A DNA stretch of 14,875 nt from an uncultured Clostridia bacterium (GTDB taxonomy: Bacteria > Bacillota > Clostridia > Christensenellales > UBA1242), in the NCBI GenBank assembly GCA_947626175.1, contig CANQRE010000019.1, forward strand, positions 1 through 14,875. Reading direction: 5' to 3'. Below are positions 1-6,263 of this stretch, one piece after another. The first letter of the stretch is position 1; each line of letters starts with the position of its first letter. The notes under the pieces were generated by a model. That model was not told the origin of the DNA, ran no database searches, and was given only the letters and a program-made list of their open reading frames with translations. Both the position numbers and the translations under genes were made by a program.

Positions 1-243
1 GTCGTGGCTCCCACCACTCGCACCAACGAAAAAACTGCACTTTTTCTCGGACTATAAAACGCATCGCTCGTTTAACGTTTGTTTTTTCGTTTTTGCGCCG
101 AATGAAAATCGCACTACGTTGACGATTTTGCGCAATCGATTAATAGGATTTAATATTTTTGAAATAAATTGCCTTAAACTATTTTGCACTACTTGCTGAT
201 TTTTGCTTGCAGCGAATAGGCAAAACATGTAAAATAAAACTAT
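1..243. other. Left-edge intergenic region, CpG-rich, possible tRNA 3' end at the very edge
   Basis: No complete gene is supported here. Positions 1-140 contain 16 CpG dinucleotides, clearly denser than the AT-rich sequence that follows. Positions 10-25 read like the 3' end of a plus-strand tRNA: CCCAC (T-stem half), CACTCGC (acceptor half), A, then CCA at 23-25. The preceding bases do not give a standard TTCGANN T-loop, and the rest of the molecule lies outside the window, so I do not call a tRNA. One plus-strand frame is open from position 2 to a TGA at 197-199 (65 codons), but it has no start in the window and resembles no family I know. The last ~40 bases hold the promoter of the first gene. 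Confidence 0.35.
207..235 (+). promoter_or_regulatory. Sigma-70-type promoter directly upstream of the P-loop kinase-like gene
   Basis: TTGCAG at 207-212 and TAAAAT at 230-235 are separated by 17 bases. The ATG at 244 lies only 8 bases after the -10 element, and there is no Shine-Dalgarno sequence. Transcription would start at or within a base or two of the start codon, so the mRNA is predicted to be leaderless. Confidence 0.55.
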
Positions 244-750
244 ATGGAAAAAGTTATTATTGCAGGATTTGCTGGAGTTGGCAAAACTTTTCTTGCAAAA
301 AAATATAAAAATGTTATTGATTTGGAAAGTAGCCGATTTGTGTATGACTACTCAAACGTGCCGGAAACGGAATATGAAAAAATGAAAGGCACAAAAAATC
401 GAATTCCAAACAAAAACTTCCCTGAAAATTATATCAATGCGATTTTTGATAGTTTGAAAAAATATGACGTGATTTTGCTTTGGCTAACTCCTGATATGCT
501 GCAGTTATATGAACAACACAACATAAAATATTCAATCTGTTACCCTTCCGAAAAAGCGTTTGAAAGCTATGTTGAAAGATATAAAAGTCGCGGAAACAAC
601 GACGAATGGATACAAAAAGTTTGCGGATATTATCCAAAATGCGTTGCCCAGCTTCAAAGCAACAATCACCCAAAAATAATTTTGAAAGAAAATGAAACCT
701 TGGAAAGTTTTTTATTGAAAAAGGGCTACAAACTCATTAAAAAAGACTAA
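244..750 (+). CDS. Small P-loop NTPase, phage-type nucleotide-kinase-like protein
   Basis: This 168-residue protein opens with a beta strand and a Walker A loop, GFAGVGKT (residues 8-15), followed by VIDLESSRF (24-32). The N-terminal P-loop, the short length and a C-terminal stretch with YVERYKSRGN (109-118) resemble small AAA or adenylate-kinase-like proteins found in phages and prophages of Bacillota, as I recall that family. It probably binds ATP and may phosphorylate a small substrate; the substrate cannot be read from sequence. It has no signal peptide or membrane segment. The ATG at 244 is the first in frame and comes just before the P-loop strand, so the start is firm despite the missing ribosome binding site. 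The CrtO-like gene follows 32 bases later with no terminator or clear promoter between, so the two are probably cotranscribed. No other phage genes are nearby. Confidence 0.7.
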   Translation: MEKVIIAGFAGVGKTFLAKKYKNVIDLESSRFVYDYSNVPETEYEKMKGTKNRIPNKNFPENYINAIFDSLKKYDVILLWLTPDMLQLYEQHNIKYSICYPSEKAFESYVERYKSRGNNDEWIQKVCGYYPKCVAQLQSNNHPKIILKENETLESFLLKKGYKLIKKD

Positions 751-782
751 TAAATTTTTAAAAATTTTTGCGGAGATGAAAA

Positions 783-1370
783 ATGTTTTATTTTTTTGTT
801 TACATAATTTTTTCAATGATTGCAATATTTTCTAGTTTCCCTTTGGCCAGTGCGAGCGGACTTTCATATCTCACAATTGTCACCGACTGGCTTGCTTACA
901 CCACATTCAGCGGTTGTTTGTGCGCACTTATTATGCTTCTTGCTAGGCCACTAACCAAAATTAAATTTAATCCAAACAAAAAGATTTTTCAAGTTCCAGC
1001 TTACGAACAAAAATTTTATGAAAAGATTAAAATTGAAAAATGGAAAAAACTGATTCCTGATTTTGGAAAGCTTGTCCACTTCAAAAAGAAAGTTGATTTT
1101 TCACAAGCACAAAATTCTGACTTCTATTTGCGTTTTATATATGAAAACATAAACGCTTCCATTTTGCATTTTTTTGATATTTTGCTAACTCCAATATTTT
1201 TTGCTTTTCTTCACCCGCAATACTATCTCACGATCGGGCTTTGCGGAATGCTGCTCATCATTGTTTTGAATATGATGCCGGTGATGCTGCAAAGATACTT
1301 ACGGCCAAGGCTTGTCAAAATTTATACAAAACTTAAAGCTCGCGAAAACAAACAAAAAACCGCGCAATGA
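783..1370 (+). CDS. CrtO-like membrane protein (glycosyl-4,4'-diaponeurosporenoate acyltransferase family)
   Basis: This is a 195-residue membrane protein with hydrophobic stretches at about 1-25, 30-54, 128-144 and 147-170. The middle and C-terminal parts match my memory of staphylococcal CrtO, which adds a fatty acyl chain to glucosylated diaponeurosporenoate in staphyloxanthin synthesis. Shared features are KWKKLIPD (86-93), a helix with Glu121 and His129 before the third membrane segment, and NMMPVMLQRYLRPRL (163-177), which parallels the NxPxxxQRYxRPRL end of CrtO. The true substrate is unknown, because no carotenoid desaturase, synthase or glycosyltransferase lies in the window. Many Bacillota carry CrtO-family proteins without that pathway, so a different lipid or glycolipid acceptor is possible. 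A GGAG at 772-775, seven bases before the ATG, supports the start. The stop codon lies inside the terminator hairpin. It is probably cotranscribed with the upstream P-loop gene. Confidence 0.72.
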   Translation: MFYFFVYIIFSMIAIFSSFPLASASGLSYLTIVTDWLAYTTFSGCLCALIMLLARPLTKIKFNPNKKIFQVPAYEQKFYEKIKIEKWKKLIPDFGKLVHFKKKVDFSQAQNSDFYLRFIYENINASILHFFDILLTPIFFAFLHPQYYLTIGLCGMLLIIVLNMMPVMLQRYLRPRLVKIYTKLKARENKQKTAQ

Positions 1371-1387
1371 ATGTGCGGTTTTTTTAT
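1358..1387. terminator. Bidirectional intrinsic terminator between convergent genes
   Basis: A 9-pair stem (1358-1366 with 1372-1380, one G-U pair) encloses a 5-base loop. It is flanked by an A-tract on the left and a T-tract on the right, so it can stop transcription from both sides. The hairpin overlaps the last codons and the TGA of the CrtO-like gene, and it lies 2 bases beyond the stop of the minus-strand ATPase gene. Confidence 0.85.
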
Positions 1388-1388
1388 T

Positions 1389-3065
1389 TTATCCATTTTT
1401 TGGCTGGCGGCTTTTGTGGCAAATGAAATATATTATTTGATAGTCCTTTGCAAAATTTTCAATCAGCGAAAGAGTGTTTTGCAAAATGTTTTCATCCAGG
1501 TTTATAAATGGATCGTCCAAAACAATGAATGGCTTTTCCTTTTCAAACACACTTTGAACAAGCGCAAAACGCTTGCAAATTTCAACAAGGTCCTGCGTGC
1601 CGCGGCTTAGGAACTGCTTTTCCTTTAGACCCACAAAAGTGTCAACATTTGGATTTAGGTCCACATCCAGCTTGATTGATTTTTCTTGCGAAATTTCATT
1701 TAAGATGCTTGAAAACTTTTGCTGCATTGGCAAAACATATCTGCTTGAAACATTGACTTGCGCCTCTTCCAAAAAATCAATAACGCTGTTTACAATCAAA
1801 AGTTTTTTGTCAATTTCTTCCTTTTGCGAACGCATTTGTTGACGATTTATTTGAGCCGCATCAATTTGCTCCATAAGCTCACAAACTTGCCTTTCAATGT
1901 GCATTAAACTGTTTTCACAAAGCGCCAAATTTTTGTCAATTTCGGCTTTTTCGCCAATTTTTTGCTCTTTTTGCCTTTCTTTTTCGGCAATTTCATTAAA
2001 TTCTTCTTCAAGGCTCTTCTTTTTTTCTTCAAGCTTTTTGAGCTGATCGTCAAGCTCTTCCTTTCGTTTTTGCGCTTGCGATTTTCGCTTGAGATGCAAA
2101 AAAACAAGCCACGCCGCCAAGAACAAAACAAGCACCGATGCGGCAACAAAAACAATCCACAAATTTGCCTGCATATTCCCCGTGACGAACAATGCCACCA
2201 CAACACTTGCCATTGCCAAAATCACAATCAAAAATGGAAGTGCAACCATTATCCTTTCCTTCCAACTTGCTTTTGGGCTTTGAGAAGGAAGGTCGTTTTT
2301 TGGCAAATCAATTTGTGTTTTTTGTGCCGAAACAAAATCCAAAATGTTTTGCGAAGTTTTTTCTTCTTCCTGCGAAAGGAGCTTAAGTTTTTCCTTTAAA
2401 AGACAAGCCTTTTGCTTTAAGGCAGATTTTTCTTCTTCAAGTTCATTAAGTTTTGCTTTGCCATTTTCTATTGAATTTTCAACTGCCATTATTTCATAAT
2501 TTTTTGGACTTGAGGCATTAAGCTCTCTTGAAAGCGATTTAAGTTTTTTAACTGCTCGCGACTTCATTTCAACATCGCCAACAAGATTGCTTGCACCTGA
2601 AAGATGAGCGCGGACTTCATCATTTATATTCCCTTCCAACATGCCCTGCGGGAAAAACGTTGAAAGTGAAAAAGTTTCCTTGCCAACGCCAAACAGCTCT
2701 TCGCCAAGGTTTGACGAAAAATCCTTGCTGTTTTTGCCTGTTTTGATGTCCAAAAGTTCAAATCTGTCACTCTCTGGCGTTGAGCCAAAAGTGCGAAGGA
2801 CACGATATTGCTTGCCATTTGCTTCAAACATCAAGCTTCCGCCATAAACGCCGCCTTGCCATGGCACAAATCGGCTTCGGTCGGCCGCATAATTTTTTTG
2901 ATTGCCCTTTTTGTCCATGCCATAAAACATTGCTTTGATAAAACACGCAAGGGTTGTTTTTCCCCAACCGTTTTCAGAACAAATTGTGTTAAGCCCTGGG
3001 CCAAAAACATAGCTTAGGTCGCTGAGTTTTCCAAAATTTTCGATGCGAAGGCTGAGAATTTTCAT
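1389..3065 (-). CDS. YhaN/SbcC-like SMC-type ATPase with two internal membrane helices
   Basis: This 558-residue protein is a likely partner of the YhaO/SbcD-like nuclease encoded just upstream. It has a split ABC-type ATPase layout: Walker A SENGWGKTT (30-38) near the N-terminus, coiled coils at about 165-245 and 325-435, an ABC signature region LSRGTQDL (486-493), Walker B FIVLDDP (513-519) and an H-loop His550. The hinge normally found between the coiled-coil arms is replaced by two hydrophobic helices (about 272-294 and 302-324). Such helices are characteristic of the YhaN branch, which is thought to sit at the membrane, rather than of soluble SbcC. It is short compared with Bacillus YhaN (about 960 residues) because the coiled coils are reduced. 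It probably acts on DNA ends with its partner. The ATG overlaps the upstream stop as ATGA, implying coupled translation. The reading frame is intact. Confidence 0.85.
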   Translation of the reverse strand: MKILSLRIENFGKLSDLSYVFGPGLNTICSENGWGKTTLACFIKAMFYGMDKKGNQKNYAADRSRFVPWQGGVYGGSLMFEANGKQYRVLRTFGSTPESDRFELLDIKTGKNSKDFSSNLGEELFGVGKETFSLSTFFPQGMLEGNINDEVRAHLSGASNLVGDVEMKSRAVKKLKSLSRELNASSPKNYEIMAVENSIENGKAKLNELEEEKSALKQKACLLKEKLKLLSQEEEKTSQNILDFVSAQKTQIDLPKNDLPSQSPKASWKERIMVALPFLIVILAMASVVVALFVTGNMQANLWIVFVAASVLVLFLAAWLVFLHLKRKSQAQKRKEELDDQLKKLEEKKKSLEEEFNEIAEKERQKEQKIGEKAEIDKNLALCENSLMHIERQVCELMEQIDAAQINRQQMRSQKEEIDKKLLIVNSVIDFLEEAQVNVSSRYVLPMQQKFSSILNEISQEKSIKLDVDLNPNVDTFVGLKEKQFLSRGTQDLVEICKRFALVQSVFEKEKPFIVLDDPFINLDENILQNTLSLIENFAKDYQIIYFICHKSRQPKNG

Positions 3066-4135
3066 ATTTCCACCTCCTCACCACGAAGGGCGCTTATGCC
3101 AAGCTTGATACATGCAATTTTTTGCTCTTCCGACAGCGAAGAATTGTGAATAAGCGAAAGCATTTCCGCCTTTAAAGAAAGCGTTTCCGATTTGATTTTT
3201 TCATAATCTATTTTGATTTTGCTGTCATCGCGAATGTCAAAATAAAAATACTTTTGCGAAAAATGATCAATCAGCATTGAAATTCGCTTTTCAAAATCTT
3301 CATCATATTCGCCTTTGAAAAACACCCTTACGCAATCATCTGAACTAAAATGAGTAAGTGCCGATGAAATGGCATTTTTAAGATCTTCAAAAGTGTGACA
3401 ATTTGTTATTTCCACTGGAACGTCCACAAACTTGCGTTTGACTTTGAAGTCATGCCTTGCCCACGTTAGTTTTCCGTCCTTGACTTCAATCATAACATAT
3501 CCGCGCGGATAATTTCCAAATCCATAAGCTCCGCCATTGCCAGCATAAACCCACTCGCCGCGCTTGTCTATTTTGCCATTTGTGCGAGTGTGAATGTGGC
3601 CAAGAGCAAGATAATCAATGTTTTTTCCAGCCAAATCCTTGACTTCAAAAGTTAAGCAATCATCAAATTTGCTTGGCGAAAGATAGGCATGGAGCATGAA
3701 AATGTTGAGCCTGTCCTTGTCAAAATCCACCGCACTGACAAAATCACTTTTTTTGTATTTTATCACACTGCTTCCGCCAATCACAACTTCGCCCAAATCA
3801 TATTTTTGAAACTCCGAAGGAAAAACTATCAAATTTTTTGGGCATTCATCTTCAAAAAGAGATTTGTGATCATGATTGCCAAGGCAGTAAAAAAACTTGA
3901 TATTTGAATTTTCGGAAATTTGACTTAGCACAAACTTTTTTGTTGATTTTCGAACAACAAGTTTATCAAACAAATCGCCACACAAAAGCACAACACTTGC
4001 ATTTTCCTTTTTGGCAATTGAAATCATTTCGGCAAAAAGGCCAAGCCCTTCTTCCCTTAAAAGCTTGTTTTTTTCAGTTCCAACCCTGTTGTAACCGCCT
4101 TCAAGATGCAAATCCGCAACGTGCAATATCTTCAT
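3062..4135 (-). CDS. YhaO/SbcD-like metallophosphoesterase (DNA exonuclease subunit)
   Basis: A 357-residue calcineurin-like phosphoesterase of the SbcD/Mre11/YhaO type. Metal-binding motifs are in order: DLH (8-10), GDLFD (53-57), GNHD (86-89), a single His149 in MLHAY, and GHIH (179-182). The C-terminal third would form the capping region and the contact with the ATPase partner. I chose the ATG at 4135 because it gives the family's usual MKILHVADLH opening. A TTG at 4198 would add 21 atypical residues and would place the promoter inside the gene. The product probably forms a nuclease complex with the YhaN-like ATPase, processing DNA ends or branched DNA with Mn2+-type metals, as known for the family. 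No Shine-Dalgarno sequence precedes the ATG, and the -10 box lies 7 bases away. The last codon and stop overlap the next start. Confidence 0.87.
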   Translation of the reverse strand: MKILHVADLHLEGGYNRVGTEKNKLLREEGLGLFAEMISIAKKENASVVLLCGDLFDKLVVRKSTKKFVLSQISENSNIKFFYCLGNHDHKSLFEDECPKNLIVFPSEFQKYDLGEVVIGGSSVIKYKKSDFVSAVDFDKDRLNIFMLHAYLSPSKFDDCLTFEVKDLAGKNIDYLALGHIHTRTNGKIDKRGEWVYAGNGGAYGFGNYPRGYVMIEVKDGKLTWARHDFKVKRKFVDVPVEITNCHTFEDLKNAISSALTHFSSDDCVRVFFKGEYDEDFEKRISMLIDHFSQKYFYFDIRDDSKIKIDYEKIKSETLSLKAEMLSLIHNSSLSEEQKIACIKLGISALRGEEVEI

Positions 4136-4142
4136 GATTATG

Positions 4143-4170
4143 ATTATATCACAAGTTTTTTGTTTGACAA
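4143..4170 (-). promoter_or_regulatory. Promoter of the YhaO/YhaN-like pair, predicted leaderless
   Basis: On the minus strand, TTGTCA (4170-4165) and a perfect TATAAT (4148-4143) are 16 bases apart. The ATG at 4135 starts 7 bases after the -10 box, so the transcript should begin at or next to the start codon. The element also rules out the upstream TTG at 4198 as the start for this transcript. Confidence 0.75.
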
Positions 4171-4202
4171 ACCAAAAAGTGATGTTATTTGTTTTCAAGT
4201 TT

Positions 4203-4233
4203 AAAAAAATCCTAAACGAATTTTAGGATTTTT
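4203..4233 (-). terminator. Intrinsic terminator after the Nudix gene
   Basis: A perfect 12-base-pair stem (4205-4216 with 4222-4233) closes a 5-base loop. On the minus strand it is followed by a run of T (complement of A at 4203-4209). It begins at the last base of the Nudix stop codon. It separates the DUF4097-Nudix unit from the promoter of the YhaO/YhaN-like pair. Confidence 0.85.
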
Positions 4234-4775
4234 CACACATATTCATCTTTTTGGCAGCAAAGCGCTATGTTAAATTGTTTTTTTGCAATTTTTACTGCCC
4301 TTTTTATGATTTTTTTGCCGATTGTTCCCCAATTTAAGAGCTTGATTGCTTTTTCAGGAGTTGTTAAGAGCCTGTCATATATTTCGCCGCCATCTATGTC
4401 AGGCCGCTTTTCAAAAATTTGTTTTATAACTGCGGCCATGCGCACTTGTGCATACGGCTTTGGCTTTCCATCGCCTTCAACCTTTTGATAGCCAATTATT
4501 TCAATTTTTTCATCAAGGGTTGTGTTCACTTCTTCGCTTACTTCTCTTGTTAAAGTTGCGATCATGTTTTCGTCAAAGTCTTCAGTTGTGCCGCCAATAA
4601 GCGAATATTCCTTTTTGCCATTTTCAGAGCTAACTTTAAGCATAATTCTGCCGTCAGGGGCAAATATCACGCCATAAACTTGCCTTGTTTGCATCCGCTT
4701 TGAAGGCAAGCCATAATGCCAAGTGAGCTTTATGACTTTTCCACCAAATTTCACATAATTAACATTTGTGCACAT
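4233..4775 (-). CDS. Nudix hydrolase-family protein
   Basis: A 180-residue protein with a Nudix fold: N-terminal beta strands ending in QVYGVIFAPDGRIML (32-46), then a Nudix box around GGTTEDFDE (61-69) and REVSEE (77-82). Glu69, Arg77, Glu78, Glu81 and Glu82 match the catalytic and metal-binding positions. The box departs from GX5EX7REUXEEXGU in two ways: the glycine (Gly62) is one residue further from Glu69, and the residue after the EE pair that is normally glycine is Asn84. Nudix proteins cleave nucleoside diphosphates linked to another group; the substrate here is unknown. The C-terminus (about 140-180) is lysine-rich and helical. The start lies one base after the upstream stop with no strong ribosome binding site, so translation is probably coupled to the DUF4097-type gene. 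A start at Met28 is possible but would shorten the first strand region. Confidence 0.8.
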   Translation of the reverse strand: MCTNVNYVKFGGKVIKLTWHYGLPSKRMQTRQVYGVIFAPDGRIMLKVSSENGKKEYSLIGGTTEDFDENMIATLTREVSEEVNTTLDEKIEIIGYQKVEGDGKPKPYAQVRMAAVIKQIFEKRPDIDGGEIYDRLLTTPEKAIKLLNWGTIGKKIIKRAVKIAKKQFNIALCCQKDEYV

Positions 4776-4776
4776 G

Positions 4777-6201
4777 TTATTTTGTCCAGTTAAAGTTTAT
4801 TTCCTTGTTGCATTTCAAAACCAGAGTTCTGGTGTCATAAGCTTCGTTGTTTATCACAAGTGGATTTGCAACTTGTAGGTCACGATTGAGTTTTACATTG
4901 TCAAACTTAAAGTTCTTTAAATCTGCTTCGCTTTCCAAGCTGCCATAATAATAAAACTTGAGTGTGTAACGTCCGTTTTCAGGCATTGAAACATTTGTTT
5001 TGCCTGTTTGATTTATAACGCTTGCAGACGAAAATTCGCTTGGAAGAGTTACATCAATTTCGCCCTTTTCTGTTTGAAGAACAACATTTGAGGCATATTC
5101 GCTTACGCCTGCTTTGATATTTCCAGATGATGTTTTGAGTTTTGATCCGCTGATCAATCCTTCGCTGACTGTGATTGAACCCGTTGTGGTTTCAATTTGA
5201 GTTTTTCCTTTTTCCACTTTGCCAATTTCAAAATCAGTGTCGCGACCATTAAGTGCAATAACGCTGCCATCTTCAACATTTCCAATTTTGATCACGCTTG
5301 ATGAAAATGGTGAGTTTGACAAATCAACTCCCCTTTTTATTGTTCCAATTTCAACATACGCATCGGTGAACAATCCATACAAAGATGAATTGATTTCCGA
5401 AATTTTCACCTTTCCAGATTCTGTTTTCAAAGCAATTGGCTCAGACGAAATCAATTTTTGCGCAGTTATTGAGCCAGAACTTGTGGAGATGGAAATGATT
5501 TTTGATTCAATTTCGCCGCGTGCAATGTTTATGTTGCCCGAAACAGTTTTGAGCGAAAGGTTGTCCAAAATCGATGGGCAAAGGCCGCTTAAGTTTATTG
5601 AGCCTTTTGTTGTTTCAACTTCAAGATTTTTGATAAGTGTTTGATTGCTTAGTCCCGCTTTTTCAACTCCGCCAATGTTTACATCGCCATCCTTTGTGGT
5701 GATTTTGATGCTTTTTTCTTTGAAAGGAGAGCTGTTTTTGTCAGAAACTTGCAAATATATTGTTGATTTTTTTGAAAAATACAAAAATCCGTTTTGTTCT
5801 TGAACATTTATTTTTAGCACACCATTTTCAATTGTGACATCATAAACAAAATCTGTTGCCTTTTTGCTTGTTACAAATCCTTTTGATTGATTGTCTATGT
5901 ATATTCCGCCTTTTTCAAAATCATAATTATTTTGAACAATCACTTCGCTGTAGCCGGCGTTTATTTCAATCCTGTTAAAATCGGAAGAAGAAAAGTCAAT
6001 TGCCTTGCCACTTTCATCTGTGGTTTGCTCAACCCTGATCACCCCTTTTGAACCTGGATTGGTGAAATATTCAAGCCCCAAAATTGAAGTGCCCGGCATA
6101 AACAACATCACAACAAATATGACCAGCACTGCCGCAATGATCAGCAGCAGAAAAAAACCGAAGTAAAAGAAAAATCCTTTTTTCACTTTGTCTTTTGCCA
6201 T
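4777..6201 (-). CDS. Membrane-anchored DUF4097-type beta-repeat protein
   Basis: A 474-residue protein with a basic N-terminus (KDKVKKG), one transmembrane segment (about 11-35) and a long extracytoplasmic region. From about residue 165 it contains at least eight copies of a short strand-turn-strand unit with consensus L-K-T-x-S-G-x-I-x-I. Examples begin near 166, 194, 216, 237, 257, 335, 354 and 374. This pattern is typical of DUF4097 (putative adhesin or autotransporter-like beta-solenoid) proteins, whose biochemical role is not established. In many Bacillota such proteins accompany envelope-stress or membrane-associated regulators; none is visible here. AAGGAG at 6208-6213, six bases from the ATG, fixes the start. 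It forms an operon with the downstream Nudix gene. The C-terminal ~65 residues lack the repeat and may cap the solenoid. A binding or structural role at the cell surface is an inference. Confidence 0.82.
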   Translation of the reverse strand: MAKDKVKKGFFFYFGFFLLLIIAAVLVIFVVMLFMPGTSILGLEYFTNPGSKGVIRVEQTTDESGKAIDFSSSDFNRIEINAGYSEVIVQNNYDFEKGGIYIDNQSKGFVTSKKATDFVYDVTIENGVLKINVQEQNGFLYFSKKSTIYLQVSDKNSSPFKEKSIKITTKDGDVNIGGVEKAGLSNQTLIKNLEVETTKGSINLSGLCPSILDNLSLKTVSGNINIARGEIESKIISISTSSGSITAQKLISSEPIALKTESGKVKISEINSSLYGLFTDAYVEIGTIKRGVDLSNSPFSSSVIKIGNVEDGSVIALNGRDTDFEIGKVEKGKTQIETTTGSITVSEGLISGSKLKTSSGNIKAGVSEYASNVVLQTEKGEIDVTLPSEFSSASVINQTGKTNVSMPENGRYTLKFYYYGSLESEADLKNFKFDNVKLNRDLQVANPLVINNEAYDTRTLVLKCNKEINFNWTK

Positions 6202-6222
6202 TTCTTTCTCCTTATAATGTTT

Positions 6223-6251
6223 ATTTTAGCAAAAAATTAAAATAAAATCAA
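6223..6251 (-). promoter_or_regulatory. Promoter of the DUF4097-Nudix operon
   Basis: On the minus strand, TTGATT (6251-6246) and TAAAAT (6228-6223) are 17 bases apart, with an extended TGC before the -10 box. It lies in the 62-base gap after alaS and gives a short leader that includes the AAGGAG ribosome binding site of the DUF4097-type gene. Confidence 0.6.
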
Positions 6252-6263
6252 CAAATTTCCTTA

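Noticed and set aside
2..199. Plus-strand frame open from the left edge
   Set aside because: No start codon in the window, no recognisable family, and it covers the possible tRNA end and CpG-rich stretch; too weak to call a gene.
752..767. 16-base perfect AT palindrome between the first two genes
   Set aside because: Made only of A and T runs, with no GC stem; too weak for a terminator and easily arises by chance in this composition.
1371..1610. 79-codon plus-strand frame starting right after the CrtO-like gene
   Set aside because: It begins inside the terminator and runs antisense to the end of the YhaN-like gene.
1962..2399. 145-codon plus-strand frame opposite the YhaN-like gene, plus further frames of 60-100 codons there
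   Set aside because: They lie antisense to coiled-coil and membrane-helix coding sequence, which readily produces long open frames, and carry no gene-like signals.
4136..4198. TTG at 4198 as start of the YhaO-like gene
   Set aside because: It would add 21 residues before the conserved MKILHVADLH opening and would include the promoter in the coding region.
5219..5644. 141-codon open frame on the plus strand opposite the DUF4097-type gene
   Set aside because: A shadow of the repeat-bearing gene; its apparent regularity comes from the repeats on the other strand.
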